DNA from: Streptomyces chartreusis
GTDB lineage: Bacteria; Actinomycetota; Actinomycetes; Streptomycetales; Streptomycetaceae
Direction of reading: 5' to 3'
DNA: 64,000 nucleotides
Assembly: GCF_008704715.1 (NCBI RefSeq)
Contig: NZ_CP023689.1
Location: forward strand, 3,472,001 to 3,536,000
Shown here: piece by piece, positions 26,796 to 36,165 of the stretch
How positions within the stretch are numbered: position 1 is the first letter of the stretch
Layout of the letters: every line of letters begins with the position of its first letter
Made by a program: the position numbers and the translations under genes
Notes under the pieces: model-generated
Told to the model about the DNA's origin: nothing
The model's database searches: none
The model's input: only the letters and a program-made list of their open reading frames with translations

Positions 26796-26869
26796 TAGCG
26801 GGGACAGGATTTGAACCTGCGACCTCTGGGTTATGAGCCCAGCGAGCTACCGAGCTGCTCCACCCCGCG
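26796..26869 (-). tRNA. Initiator tRNA-fMet (CAT), copy 2
   Basis: Sequence-identical 74-nt duplicate of the initiator tRNA at 24305-24378, in the same orientation 2.4 kb away. Identity extends only about five bases past the mature 3' end and stops right at the 5' end, so only the gene is conserved. The same initiator features apply: CAT anticodon, GGG/CCC anticodon stem, unpaired C1-U72. Confidence 0.96.
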
Positions 26870-26927
26870 CCGTTGTGAAGCAACCGTATCACGGCGCGGG
26901 GTGGGCTATTCGATCAACCTGGCGTCC

Positions 26928-29906
26928 CTAGGTGCCGGTGGGACTGCCGCTCGGTTTGGGACTCGAACTCGGGCTCGCGCTCTCGCCGCCGCTGCCCGCA
27001 CCGCCGCCGGTCTTGTCCGGCTGCGACTGCGCGTCCTCGGCCCGCCTGAGCGCGTCCTCCAGGTCCTTCTGCGCCTTGCCGTACGCCTCCCAGTCACCCT
27101 TCTTCAGGGCGTCCTGGCCGGACTCGAAGGCCTTCTGGGCGTCGTCGAGCGCTTCCTGGACCGTCGGGTTGCTGGACGTCGGCGGAGGTGTCGTACCGCC
27201 GCCGTCCTCGTCACCCTCGTCCGGTGGCTGGGTGGTCGCGCCCTCCGCTCCGAAGACCTTGCTCAGGGCCTCGTCGAGCGTGTCCTCGAAGGCGGTGTTG
27301 CCGCCGTAGGACACCAGCACCTTCCGCAGCAGCGGGTACTTGAGCCCGCCACCGCGTACGTAGACCGGCTCCACGTACAGCAGTCCGCCGTCCAGTGGCA
27401 CCGCGAGCAGGTTGCCGTACTCGACCTCGGAGTCGCCGCCTCTGAGCAGCCTGATGGTCTCGGCGATGTCCTGTTCGGAGTTGAACTGGCTCTGGACCTG
27501 ACTTGGGCCGTTGACCGTGGTGTTGGTCGGCAGTTTCAGAATTCTGATCTTGCCGTAGTCACTGGTGCCCGCTTCGGCGTCGACCGCCATGAAGCCACTG
27601 AGGTTGTCCCGGCCGTTCGGTGTGAACGTCGTCGTCAGCGAGAACGCCTGCGCCGCCTGGTCGGGCATCTTCATGCTCAGGTAGTACGGCGGCGTGGCAC
27701 TGCCCGACTTGTTGGTCGGGTCGTCGGGCACCTGCCAGACCTCGCTGCCGCTGAGGAACGTCGTGGCGTCCTTCACGTGGTAGCGGGTGAGCAGCTCGCG
27801 CTGGACCTTGAACAGGTCCTGCGGGTAGCGCAGATGATCCATCAGCGACTTGGAGATCTCGCTCTTGGGCTCCACCGTGTTCGGGAAGGCCTTCATCCAG
27901 GTCTTCAGGACCGGGTCCTTGGTGTCCCACTGGAAGAGCTTGACCTCACCGGTGTAGGCGTCGACGGTCGCCTTCACCGAGTTGCGGATGTAGTTGACCT
28001 GGTTCTGCTGGGCCACCACCGCGCGGTTGTCGTTGGTCGCGGTCAGCGAGTCGGCCGTGGTGTCACCGAGGGTCGTACGGGACGAGTACGGGTAGCCGTT
28101 CGTCGTCGTGTACGCGTCGACGATCCACTGGATACGGCCGTCCACGACCGCCGGGTAGGCGTCGCCGTCGATGGTCAGCCACGGGGCGACCGCCTCGACG
28201 CGCTCCTTGGGGGTGCGGTTGTACAGGATGCGCGAACCGTCGCCGATCGCGCCCGAGTACAGGATCTGCGGCTCGCCGAACGCCACCGCGTACGCGGCCC
28301 GGTTGACCGGGTTGGAGAGGCTCACGCCGCTGTCGGCCTTGTAGCTGTAGGTCTTCTCGCCGCTGTCGTCGGAGTAGTCGATCTCCTTCTGGGGACCGCC
28401 GACGATCGAGTACATCGTGGTCTTCTCGCCGTAGTAGACCCGCTGCTCGTACGTCCCGAGGTCGCCCTTGGACGGCAGGTCGGACTCGGTGAAGTCCGGT
28501 CGGCCCTGGGAGTCGGCGCTGGTGCCCTCGGCGGCGACCACGCCGTAGCCGTGGGTGTAACGGAAGTGGTCGTTGATCCAGTTCCGCTTCGGGATGCCGT
28601 TGAGGTTGATCTCACGCAGGCCGATGACGGTGTCCTGGTCCTTGCCGTCCTTGGCGTACCGGTCGACGTCCAGGTTGGTCGGGAACGCGTAGTAGTTCCT
28701 GATCTGCTGGAGCTGCTGGAACGTGGGCGAGACGATGTTCGGGTCCAGGATGCGGATGCTCGCCGTGGCGTCGACCTCGTCGCGCAGCTTGGTCTTGTCC
28801 TCGGTCTTGCTCGTGCCGGGGTACTCGGTGACCTGGGTGCCGTCGATGCCGTACGCGTCGCGCGTCGCCTTGAGGTTCTTCTCGACGTACGGCGCTTCCT
28901 TGGCCTGCTCGTTGGGCTGGACCTGGAACTTCTGCACGATCGCCGGGTACAGGCCGCCGATGAGGATCGCGGAGAGCACCATCAGGCCGAAGCCGATCAC
29001 GGGCAGCTGCCAGGTGCGCCGCCACAGAGTGGCGAAGAACAGCAGCGCGCAGATCACGGCGATGCAGAACAGGATCGTCTTGGCCGGCAGATAGGCGTTG
29101 GCGTCGACGTACCTGAGGCCGGTCCAGTTGTCGGTCGCCTTGAAGTCGCTGGACTTCACGGCGAGTCCGTACCGGTCGAGCCAGTACGCGACGGCCTTCA
29201 GGGCGACGAAGATGCCGATGAGGACCGACAGATGACCGGTCGCGGCGGCCGTGGCGCGCGCGCCGGGGCTGGTGATCCGCAGCCCGCCGTACAGGTAGTG
29301 GGTGAGCGCGGCGGCGATCACGGAGAGAATCGCGGCGGCGAAGCCGAAGCCGAGCAGGAACCGGTACCAGGGCAGGTCGAAGGCATAGAAGCCGACGTCC
29401 AGGTGGAACTGGGGGTCCTTCTCACCGAAGGGGACGCCGTTGACCCACATCAGCCAGGTCCGCCACTGGCTGGAGGCGGAGGCGCCGGCGATCAGGCCGA
29501 CCAGGGCGGTGATCGCGAGCAGCAGCCACTTCTTGTACGGCGCGATGCCCATGCGGTAGCGGTCGAGGCTCTGCTGCTCCATCGACATGGCGCTCAGCGG
29601 CGGGCGCAGCCGGTGCGCGAGCCAGATGTTGAAGCCGACCGCGAGGGCCATCAGCAGACCGAAGACGAAGAAGAGTCCGATCTTCGTCCACAGCGTGGTG
29701 GTGAACACCGAGGAGTAGTTCACCGACCGGTACCAGAGCCAGTCAGTCCAGAAGCCCGCGAACATGGTGAAGGCCATGCCGAGGACGGCGAGCACGCCCA
29801 GTGTCATGAGCAGGGTCCGGACACGCCGGGACGGTCGGCCCACTCTGATCCGTGGCCCGGTCGGGCCTCCGCCGCGGTCCGGCATCTGGAAAGCCAAGGT
29901 TCGCAC
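26928..29906 (-). CDS. UPF0182 family integral membrane protein
   Basis: A 992-residue protein with about seven transmembrane segments in the first ~320 residues, a large extracytoplasmic domain (roughly 330-890), and a disordered C-terminus rich in Pro, Gly and acidic residues with a short coiled stretch ([20 protein letters not shown]). This is the actinobacterial UPF0182 family, function unknown. The start may be GTG 29906 or ATG 29885 ([10 protein letters not shown]); neither has a good Shine-Dalgarno sequence. It is divergent from the PPA1309-family gene. Confidence 0.88.
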   Translation of the reverse strand: MRTLAFQMPDRGGGPTGPRIRVGRPSRRVRTLLMTLGVLAVLGMAFTMFAGFWTDWLWYRSVNYSSVFTTTLWTKIGLFFVFGLLMALAVGFNIWLAHRLRPPLSAMSMEQQSLDRYRMGIAPYKKWLLLAITALVGLIAGASASSQWRTWLMWVNGVPFGEKDPQFHLDVGFYAFDLPWYRFLLGFGFAAAILSVIAAALTHYLYGGLRITSPGARATAAATGHLSVLIGIFVALKAVAYWLDRYGLAVKSSDFKATDNWTGLRYVDANAYLPAKTILFCIAVICALLFFATLWRRTWQLPVIGFGLMVLSAILIGGLYPAIVQKFQVQPNEQAKEAPYVEKNLKATRDAYGIDGTQVTEYPGTSKTEDKTKLRDEVDATASIRILDPNIVSPTFQQLQQIRNYYAFPTNLDVDRYAKDGKDQDTVIGLREINLNGIPKRNWINDHFRYTHGYGVVAAEGTSADSQGRPDFTESDLPSKGDLGTYEQRVYYGEKTTMYSIVGGPQKEIDYSDDSGEKTYSYKADSGVSLSNPVNRAAYAVAFGEPQILYSGAIGDGSRILYNRTPKERVEAVAPWLTIDGDAYPAVVDGRIQWIVDAYTTTNGYPYSSRTTLGDTTADSLTATNDNRAVVAQQNQVNYIRNSVKATVDAYTGEVKLFQWDTKDPVLKTWMKAFPNTVEPKSEISKSLMDHLRYPQDLFKVQRELLTRYHVKDATTFLSGSEVWQVPDDPTNKSGSATPPYYLSMKMPDQAAQAFSLTTTFTPNGRDNLSGFMAVDAEAGTSDYGKIRILKLPTNTTVNGPSQVQSQFNSEQDIAETIRLLRGGDSEVEYGNLLAVPLDGGLLYVEPVYVRGGGLKYPLLRKVLVSYGGNTAFEDTLDEALSKVFGAEGATTQPPDEGDEDGGGTTPPPTSSNPTVQEALDDAQKAFESGQDALKKGDWEAYGKAQKDLEDALRRAEDAQSQPDKTGGGAGSGGESASPSSSPKPSGSPTGT

Positions 29907-30051
29907 CCCGAAGTTCGCTGTAGGTCTGGGTCAGGCCCGCGTCTTCGTGGACCCTCCGTGGCCCCCCGTGATCGTGGGCCCACATCTATGCAACTTACTC
30001 ACCGTTTACTCGGTTCCCGATTCCGGCCAGGAACGAGAGAGGATTGTGACC

Positions 30052-30594
30052 ATGTCCAACACTCCCATGGCTGCGAACCCGCTCACCCGGGCCGTTCTCG
30101 AGATCGACGAGTACGCCTCCGGCCTCGGCTGGGACCAGCCCGCCCGCCTTTTCGCCCTCGTCGACACCGCACGGCTGCGAGTCCAGGAACCCGGCCTCGC
30201 CGCCCAGCTCGGCCTGGGGGACGAGCAGGAGTCCTCCGGCCTGACCCCGATCGAGCAGGACGAAATGCCAACGGGCAAGCAGCTCGACGAGTTCCTCGGC
30301 ACGATCGCCTGGCCCGACGCGGTGGCCGGCTGCGCGCTCACCGTTGAGCGGCTGATGCTGCCGCCGTCCGCCGAGGCGCAGGTTCCGCAGGGCCTGAGCG
30401 ACGCCAAGCTCGCGAAGTGGGTGGCGGACCACCCGGACCGTCAGGAGGTCCGTATGACGGTCGCGGTCCTGCGTGACGGCACCCGCGAGGCGGCCCTGCG
30501 TCTGCGCGAGAAGGACACCCCGACCGAGGTGCTCACCGGCCCGGACCTGGTGCCGGGCCTCGCGGACGCGTTGAGGTCGACCTTCGAGGACTGA
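30052..30594 (+). CDS. PPA1309-family conserved protein
   Basis: A 180-residue soluble protein, N-terminus MSNTPMAANPLTRAVLEIDE, containing WPDAVAGCALTVERLMLPPS in the middle and a C-terminal LRLREKD...PDLVPGLADAL. It is a conserved actinobacterial family of unknown function that I recall as located next to UPF0182. ATG 30052 is preferred to GTG 30046 because GAGAGG is nine bases upstream. A strong terminator follows. Confidence 0.82.
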   Translation: MSNTPMAANPLTRAVLEIDEYASGLGWDQPARLFALVDTARLRVQEPGLAAQLGLGDEQESSGLTPIEQDEMPTGKQLDEFLGTIAWPDAVAGCALTVERLMLPPSAEAQVPQGLSDAKLAKWVADHPDRQEVRMTVAVLRDGTREAALRLREKDTPTEVLTGPDLVPGLADALRSTFED

Positions 30595-30603
30595 GGTCCT
30601 CCG

Positions 30604-30654
30604 GTACGACGAAGGGGGCGCCCCTCGGTGTGAGGGGCGCCCCCTTCGTCGTAC
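30604..30654. terminator. Strong bidirectional terminator
   Basis: Perfect 23-bp stem (30604-30626 with 30632-30654) and a 5-nt loop, between two convergent genes. Confidence 0.9.
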
Positions 30655-30667
30655 GGATGCCTGACGC

Positions 30668-31765
30668 TCAGCTCTTCGTCGTGCACTTCGGCAGGTCGGC
30701 GGTGTCTCCGGAGCGGATGTCCTTCATGGCGCCGAGGGCGTCGTCGATGGTGTCGACCTTGACCAGGGTGAGCCCGCCGGGGACGTCCCTGGAGGCGGTC
30801 GCACAATTGTCGGCGGGCGTCAGGAAGTACTGGGCGCCCTTCTCGCGCGCGGCGATGGTCTTCATCTCGATGCCGCCGATGGGGCCGACCTTCCCGGCGT
30901 CGTCGATGGTGCCGGTGCCGGCGACGAACTTGCCGCCGGTGAGGCTGCCCGGGGTCAGCTTGTCGTAGAGGCCGAGCGAGAACATCAGGCCCGCGCTGGG
31001 GCCGCCGACGTCGGCGAGCTTGATGTCGATGCTGAACGGGAAGGTGTGGTCGGTCCCGGCGGAGATCCCGACGATGGCGCGCTTGTCGCCGGTGTCGGTG
31101 GACTCGGCGGTCCTGATGGTGATCTTCTCGGTCTTCGTCGGCGTCCGGCGCTCCTTCTCCGCGGCGGCCTGCTCCTTGGCCGGCACGATCGTGAAGACAA
31201 CGTCCTGTCCGGGCTTGTGCTTGGTCACCAGCTCGGCGACGTCCCCGGGCTCCTTGACGGTCGTACCGTCGACGGCCTTGATCACGTCACCGGCGTGCAG
31301 CTTGCCCTCGGCCGGGGTGCCCTTGACGACGGTCGAGACGATCACCCAGCTCTGCACCGGGATGTCCAGCGCCTTCAGGGCGGCGACCTTGGCGCTCTCC
31401 TGGGACTGGCTGAACTCCTCGGCGTTCTCCTGGGTGGACTGCTCCTCGGTCTTGCCGTCCGGGTAGAGCGTGTCGTGCGGGACGACCTTGTTGTCGTGCG
31501 CAAGCCAGCCGTAGACCGCCTCGACCAGGTTCATCTTGTAGTCGGCGCTGGTGACGCGGACGGTGGTCATGTTGAGGTGACCGCTCGTCGGGTAGGTCTT
31601 ACGCCCGGAGATCTGAAGCACCGGCTCACCGTCGTGATCGCCGAGGGTGTTGACGGTCGGCCCCGGGGACATCTCCGCGTACGGCACGGGAATGAACACT
31701 CCCGCGCACAGGAGCGCGATCAGCATCAGAGTGGAGGCGAGCATCGTCGCGGTGCGGCGTGGCAT
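30668..31765 (-). CDS. PDZ-Lon (YlbL-type) membrane-anchored serine protease
   Basis: A 365-residue protein: N-terminal signal anchor (TATMLASTLMLIALLCAGVF), a PDZ domain near residues 140-200 (VVKGTPAEGKLHAGDVIKAV), and a C-terminal Lon-type S16 protease domain with the catalytic Ser in VGGPSAGLMFSL and the Lys in GGIEMKTIAA. The family acts extracytoplasmically; Bacillus YlbL degrades a cell-division inhibitor. The Ser-Lys dyad looks intact. Substrate in this organism unknown. Confidence 0.9.
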   Translation of the reverse strand: MPRRTATMLASTLMLIALLCAGVFIPVPYAEMSPGPTVNTLGDHDGEPVLQISGRKTYPTSGHLNMTTVRVTSADYKMNLVEAVYGWLAHDNKVVPHDTLYPDGKTEEQSTQENAEEFSQSQESAKVAALKALDIPVQSWVIVSTVVKGTPAEGKLHAGDVIKAVDGTTVKEPGDVAELVTKHKPGQDVVFTIVPAKEQAAAEKERRTPTKTEKITIRTAESTDTGDKRAIVGISAGTDHTFPFSIDIKLADVGGPSAGLMFSLGLYDKLTPGSLTGGKFVAGTGTIDDAGKVGPIGGIEMKTIAAREKGAQYFLTPADNCATASRDVPGGLTLVKVDTIDDALGAMKDIRSGDTADLPKCTTKS

Positions 31766-31841
31766 GCCAAGACAGTACGTGACAGTCCTGTCAGAGCCCC
31801 GTCAGGGCCGCGAACCCGACTCCGTGATCATGCGCCGGCGA

Positions 31842-32006
31842 TCATGCGCGGGGCGAGGACTTCTCCATGGCCGCGCGGAAGCGGGCGTAACCGTCCAGCT
31901 CGGGGCCGTCGCCCCGCGCCTTGCGGGTCCGATTGGCCCAACTGCCCCACAGGCCGGCGATGACCGCAGCCACGAGCGGAATCAGCAACCAGGCGAGTGC
32001 CGCCAT
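31842..32006 (-). CDS. Small single-pass membrane protein (54 residues)
   Basis: Reads MAALAWLLIPLVAAVIAGLW then a basic SWANRTRKARG stretch and an acidic-aromatic tail (ELDGYARFRAAMEKSSP). GGGAGGA lies just ahead of the ATG. One transmembrane helix with the N-terminus probably outside. It sits 76 bases upstream of the PDZ-Lon gene on the same strand, so cotranscription is likely. No known function. Confidence 0.8.
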   Translation of the reverse strand: MAALAWLLIPLVAAVIAGLWGSWANRTRKARGDGPELDGYARFRAAMEKSSPRA

Positions 32007-32147
32007 GCCGTCCTCCCATCCCCAATGAGTGACCGCAACTGACTGATCAGCAGATTAACCACTGGCACTGACAACGCTCACGCCAGGGGTGCGGTTACGC
32101 AAGCCGAGTGGGGTGGACGGGGCCGGCGGGTGCTCGGGAGGGGTCCC

Positions 32148-32609
32148 TCAGCAGGCGCCGACCCACTCCTCCGTACCGTCCGAGAACTTCTGGTGCTTCC
32201 AGATCGGCACCTCGTGCTTGAGGTCGTCGATCAGCTTGCGGCACGCCTCGAAGGCCTCGCCGCGATGGGGGCAGGAGACGGCGACGACGACCGCAAGATC
32301 GCCGACCCCGAGGTCGCCGACCCGGTGGACCGCGGCGAGCGCCCGCACCGGGTACTCGGCGACGACCTTCTCGGCGATCCGTCGCATCTCGGCCTCGGCG
32401 CTGGGGTGGCACGAGTACCCGAGCTCGTCGACGTCGGCACCGCTGTCGTGGTTGCGCACGGTGCCCACGAAGAGCGCGGTCCCACCGGCGGCGTCGTCCC
32501 CGACGGCACGGAAGACCTCGTCCAGGGAGAGGGCCGTCTCGCGAATGGCGATGAGCTTGACGGGATCCTGAGCGCCCTGCTCACCGGGGTGATCGTTGGT
32601 AGGTGCCAT
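32148..32609 (-). CDS. moaE: Molybdopterin synthase catalytic subunit MoaE
   Basis: A 153-residue MoaE: inserts sulfur into cyclic pyranopterin monophosphate in molybdenum-cofactor synthesis, with MoaD as sulfur donor. Family motifs: FVGTVRNHDSG, LGYSCHPSAEAEMRRIA, VHRVGDLGVGD, and the catalytic Lys in VPIWKHQKF. The start at MAPTNDHPG is taken. No other cofactor gene is adjacent, so MoaD and the rest are encoded elsewhere. It lies between the epimerase and the small membrane protein. Confidence 0.93.
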   Translation of the reverse strand: MAPTNDHPGEQGAQDPVKLIAIRETALSLDEVFRAVGDDAAGGTALFVGTVRNHDSGADVDELGYSCHPSAEAEMRRIAEKVVAEYPVRALAAVHRVGDLGVGDLAVVVAVSCPHRGEAFEACRKLIDDLKHEVPIWKHQKFSDGTEEWVGAC

Positions 32610-32729
32610 GGCCCCATCGTGCCCCACGCGCGTGAGGACGGGGAATAGCGTTATCGCCCGGCACCCGCGCGTGCGGCTTTGGAGCCTCCTACAGCCCGGC
32701 CCGCTCCATGCCGTGGTGCCGGCCCGCGA

Positions 32730-33851
32730 TCAGATCCGCCGCCTGGCCTTCCGCGCCCGCCGTACGACCGCCGCCGCGCCCAGCAGGGCCACCGTCGCGC
32801 CCGCCGCGCCCGCCGCCGTGGCGTCCTTGCGGCCGAGCCGCCGCCCGGCGACCGTGTGCCTGCCGGAGACCTCTTCCAGCAGCTCGGCGAGGACTTCCTC
32901 GTTGGTCCACTGCGGCCGCCACCCGGCGTCGTGCAGCCGGCTGCCGCTGACCACCCACGGATACATCGTGTAGGCCAGGTCCCCGGCCGGGGACGGAGTC
33001 AGCCCGATGCGGTGCAGGCGGGCCGCCGCTCCGAGCGCGACCGCGGAGGGCAGCTCCATACGGCGGATCCCGCTGAGCTCCTCGACCTCCTCCTGCTCCA
33101 GCCAGCCGTCGCATCCGACGGCGAGTTCCCCCTCGACCTTCTCCAGGACGGCGTACTCGAGCGCGCTGCACAGGTCCTCGACGTGGCAGAACTGCCAGGC
33201 GGGCCGGGATCCGGCGACGACGAGCAGCCGGGGCGACTCGAAGTACCTGGTCAGCGCGGTGTCGGTGCCGCCGACCAGCACGGCGGGGCGTACGACTGTG
33301 ACATTGAGTCCCGGGTGGGCCCTGGGGGCCCGGCGCGCGAGCCGCTCGATCTCCAGGAGGTCCCCGACGCCGGTGGCCTCGGCCGTTGCCCGCAGCTCGG
33401 CGTCCTCGGACAGCGGCAGCTCGTTGTCGTCGAGCGCTCCGTAGACCATCGCCGAGGTGCACAGCACCACCCGGTGGACGCCGGCCGCCGCGGCGGCCGT
33501 CAGGACGGTCTGCGTCCCCCGAACGTTGTATGCCGTCCGCGCGGCCGAATCCGTCTCCAGATCCAGGTCGAGCGCCAGGTGCACGACCACGTCGGCGCCG
33601 CGCAGCTTCTCGGCGATGGCGGGGTCCCGTACGTCCAGGATGTGCCACTGCGCCGCGGCGCAGTCGCCGCGCCGCTCGTCGATGGCGATGACCTGCTTGA
33701 CCTCGTCGGACGCGACCAGCCGCTCGGTGAGCAGCGCGCCGATCCCGGACGCGGCACCGGTCACCGCGACGACGGGTCCGCGCACGCCGCGCGCGGCGTG
33801 CGGGGTTGACTCGTTTCGCGCTGCGCGAACCTGCGGATCAGGGGAACTCAC
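32730..33851 (-). CDS. NAD(P)-dependent epimerase/dehydratase (extended SDR-like)
   Basis: A 373-residue Rossmann protein: nucleotide motif VTGAASGIGA, acidic Asp after the second strand (AIDERRG), active-site region CTSAMVYGALDDNEL. The Lys of the usual YxxxK is not in place, so catalysis is uncertain. The C-terminus ends in a hydrophobic, then basic tail (ATVALLGAAAVVRRARKARR) that could anchor it to the membrane. The GTG 33851 has GGAG ahead. Divergent from the DUF2342 gene. Confidence 0.82.
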   Translation of the reverse strand: MSSPDPQVRAARNESTPHAARGVRGPVVAVTGAASGIGALLTERLVASDEVKQVIAIDERRGDCAAAQWHILDVRDPAIAEKLRGADVVVHLALDLDLETDSAARTAYNVRGTQTVLTAAAAAGVHRVVLCTSAMVYGALDDNELPLSEDAELRATAEATGVGDLLEIERLARRAPRAHPGLNVTVVRPAVLVGGTDTALTRYFESPRLLVVAGSRPAWQFCHVEDLCSALEYAVLEKVEGELAVGCDGWLEQEEVEELSGIRRMELPSAVALGAAARLHRIGLTPSPAGDLAYTMYPWVVSGSRLHDAGWRPQWTNEEVLAELLEEVSGRHTVAGRRLGRKDATAAGAAGATVALLGAAAVVRRARKARRRI

Positions 33852-34043
33852 CGGGCGTCTCCAGCGGTTGTCTTTAGTACGAACGCGAGTGACGCGTACG
33901 TACCAGGTGGCATCCATCCTGCCGCAGGCCGAGAGTCGGCGAAGCACCGAGGCCCGATCGGCTCGCGGTGTCTACGCTGGGTGGTGTTATCAGGCAGTCG
34001 TGCCGCCGGCGCCAGCCGGTGGCCTTACAAGCCGAGGAATCCC

Positions 34044-35498
34044 GTGAGTGACACCCCATTCGGATTCGGCCTTCCGCCGGAGGAGCCGGAAGACGGCGAC
34101 GAGGGCAAGAAGAAGGACCAGCAGAGCGGTGGTGGTCAGGGACCGGCCAACCCGTTCGGTTTCGGCGGGCTGCCGGGTGCCGGGGGCTTTGGCAGCCCTG
34201 GCGCGGACAATCCGTTCGCTGCCATGTTCGGCTCGCTGAACCCCACCGACCTCGGGGCCGCGTTCCAGCAGCTCGGGCAGATGCTCTCGTACGAGGGCGG
34301 CCCGGTGAACTGGGACATGGCCAAGCAGATCGCCCGCCAGACGGTCTCCCAGGGCACCGCGGACGGCACCAAGGACGCGAGCGTGGGCGCCTCCGAGCGC
34401 ACCGCCGTCCAGGAGGCCGTGCGCCTGGCGGACCTGTGGCTGGACGACGCGACGTCCCTGCCGTCCGGCGCGAACACCGCCGTCGCGTGGAGCCGCGCGG
34501 AGTGGGTCGAGGCGACCCTGCCCGCGTGGCAGGAGCTCGTCGACCCGGTCGCGGAGCGCGTCGGCACCGCGATGGGCGACGTCCTGCCGGAGGAGATGCA
34601 GGCCATGGCGGGCCCGCTGATCGGCATGATGCGTTCGATGGGCGGCGCCATGTTCGGCACGCAGATCGGGCAGGCCGTCGGCGTGCTCGCGGGCGAGGTC
34701 GTCGGGTCAACCGACATCGGCCTGCCGCTCGGCCCGGCAGGCAAGGCCGCGCTGCTGCCGGTGAACATCGAGACGTTCGGCAAGGACCTGGGCGTGCCGA
34801 AGGAGGAGGTGCGGCTGTATCTCGCCCTGCGCGAGGCCGCCCACCAGCGCCTCTTCGCGCACGTGCCGTGGCTGCGCTCGCACCTGTTCGGCGCTGTCGA
34901 CGGCTACGCGCGCGGGATCAAGGTCGACACCGCCAAGCTCGAGGACGTGGTCGGCCAGTTCGACCCGCAGAACCCCGAACAGCTTCAGGACGCTCTCCAG
35001 CAGGGCATGTTCCAGCCGGAGGACACCCCGGAGCAGAAGGCGGCTCTGGCCCGTCTGGAGACGGCTCTGGCGCTCGTCGAGGGCTGGGTCGACGCGGTGG
35101 TCCACGCCGCCGCCAAGCCCCGTCTGTCGTCCGCCGACGCGCTGCGTGAGACGCTGCGCCGCCGGCGTGCCTCGGGCGGCCCGGCCGAGCAGACGTTCGC
35201 CACGCTGATCGGTCTGGAGCTGCGTCCGCGGCGCCTGCGTGACGCCTCCCGCCTGTGGGCCTCGCTCACGGACGCGCGCGGTGTCGACGGCCGTGACGCC
35301 CTGTGGGCGCACCCGGACATGCTGCCGACGGCCGGTGACCTGGACGACCCGGACGGGTTCGTGCACCGCGAGCACCTCGACTTCTCCGAGCTGGACAAGA
35401 TGCTCGGCGAGGCCGCGAGCGGCGGCGGCGAGAAGCCGAACCTGAAGAAGGAAGACGACTCCGAGGGCGGCGACGCAAAGGGCGACGGCACCGAGTGA
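34044..35498 (+). CDS. Zincin-like DUF2342 family protein
   Basis: A 484-residue protein. The first ~70 residues are Gly/Pro/acidic and probably disordered. The rest matches the actinobacterial DUF2342 (zincin-like, putative hydrolase) family. The place of the expected HExxH reads LREAAHQRLFAHVPWL, so the first His is Arg, and proteolytic activity is doubtful. GTG 34044 follows GAGGA. Its stop overlaps the GTG of the Nudix gene by four bases (35495-35498), so the two are coupled. Confidence 0.85.
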   Translation: MSDTPFGFGLPPEEPEDGDEGKKKDQQSGGGQGPANPFGFGGLPGAGGFGSPGADNPFAAMFGSLNPTDLGAAFQQLGQMLSYEGGPVNWDMAKQIARQTVSQGTADGTKDASVGASERTAVQEAVRLADLWLDDATSLPSGANTAVAWSRAEWVEATLPAWQELVDPVAERVGTAMGDVLPEEMQAMAGPLIGMMRSMGGAMFGTQIGQAVGVLAGEVVGSTDIGLPLGPAGKAALLPVNIETFGKDLGVPKEEVRLYLALREAAHQRLFAHVPWLRSHLFGAVDGYARGIKVDTAKLEDVVGQFDPQNPEQLQDALQQGMFQPEDTPEQKAALARLETALALVEGWVDAVVHAAAKPRLSSADALRETLRRRRASGGPAEQTFATLIGLELRPRRLRDASRLWASLTDARGVDGRDALWAHPDMLPTAGDLDDPDGFVHREHLDFSELDKMLGEAASGGGEKPNLKKEDDSEGGDAKGDGTE

Positions 35499-36010
35499 GC
35501 CTGTACGACGACGCGGTCCTCGTGCTGAAGGAGTACGAGGACCAGGAAGAGCTGCGCCGGACGTATCTGGAGCATCTGGAGACGCACCCGGACGGCATGT
35601 GGAAGGCCTGCGGCGACGGGCACATCACGGCGAGCGCACTGGTGATCGACCCCTCACGCGGGCGGGTGCTGCTCACCCTCCACAAGAAGCTGCGCATGTG
35701 GCTGCAGATGGGCGGCCACTGCGAACCGGCCGACGAGACGCTGGCGGCGGCCGCCCTGCGCGAGGCCGCCGAGGAGTCCGGCGTCGCGGGGCTGTCCCTG
35801 CTGCCGGGCGGCCCGGTCCGCCTGGACCGGCATCACACGCCGTGCGCCTGGCACCTCGACGTCCAGTACGCGGCGCTCGCCCCGGCCGGCGCCGTGGAGG
35901 CGATCAGCGACGAGTCGCTGGACCTGCGCTGGTTCGCCTACGACGAGGTGGCGGACGTCGCGGACGAGTCGGTCCTGCGACTGCTGGAAGCGACCCGCGC
36001 GCGCCTGTGA
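35495..36010 (+). CDS. Nudix hydrolase
   Basis: A 171-residue Nudix protein; the box GHCEPADETLAAAALREAAE followed by ESG fits Gx5Ex7REUxEExGU exactly. It hydrolyses a nucleoside diphosphate linked to another moiety; the substrate is not predictable. The GTG start overlaps the DUF2342 stop. Downstream to 36165 lie only the intergenic repeat and the 3' end of the convergent AIM24 gene. Confidence 0.9.
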   Translation: MSLYDDAVLVLKEYEDQEELRRTYLEHLETHPDGMWKACGDGHITASALVIDPSRGRVLLTLHKKLRMWLQMGGHCEPADETLAAAALREAAEESGVAGLSLLPGGPVRLDRHHTPCAWHLDVQYAALAPAGAVEAISDESLDLRWFAYDEVADVADESVLRLLEATRARL

Positions 36011-36060
36011 AAGCGCAGGGGCGACCGATCCAGGCGGTCGCCCCTCAACACAGGCCGCCG

Positions 36061-36103
36061 GTCGCGCCCCGCAAGGGGCGCGGGGAACTGCGCGACCAGC
36101 CAC
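36061..36103. repeat. Intergenic repeat, copy 3
   Basis: Matches copy 1 (1966-2008) at 41 of 43 positions; the two differences are in the hairpin loop (GCAA instead of CGAA). It lies between the convergent Nudix and AIM24 genes and may terminate both. Confidence 0.75.
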
Positions 36104-36165
36104 ACACGACGCGCGCCCAAAAGACGCGCAGCCCCCGAACCTCTCGGCCCGACCCCGCGGAGCGA

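Noticed and set aside
24547..26814. 755-codon plus-strand frame opposite the Sel1 gene
   Set aside because: Repeat periodicity mirrors the Sel1 repeats on the other strand; it also runs into the initiator tRNA.
26811..30347. 1178-codon plus-strand frame opposite UPF0182
   Set aside because: Shadow frame; the minus-strand UPF0182 protein is a recognised family and the plus-strand product is Val/Arg/Gly-rich noise.
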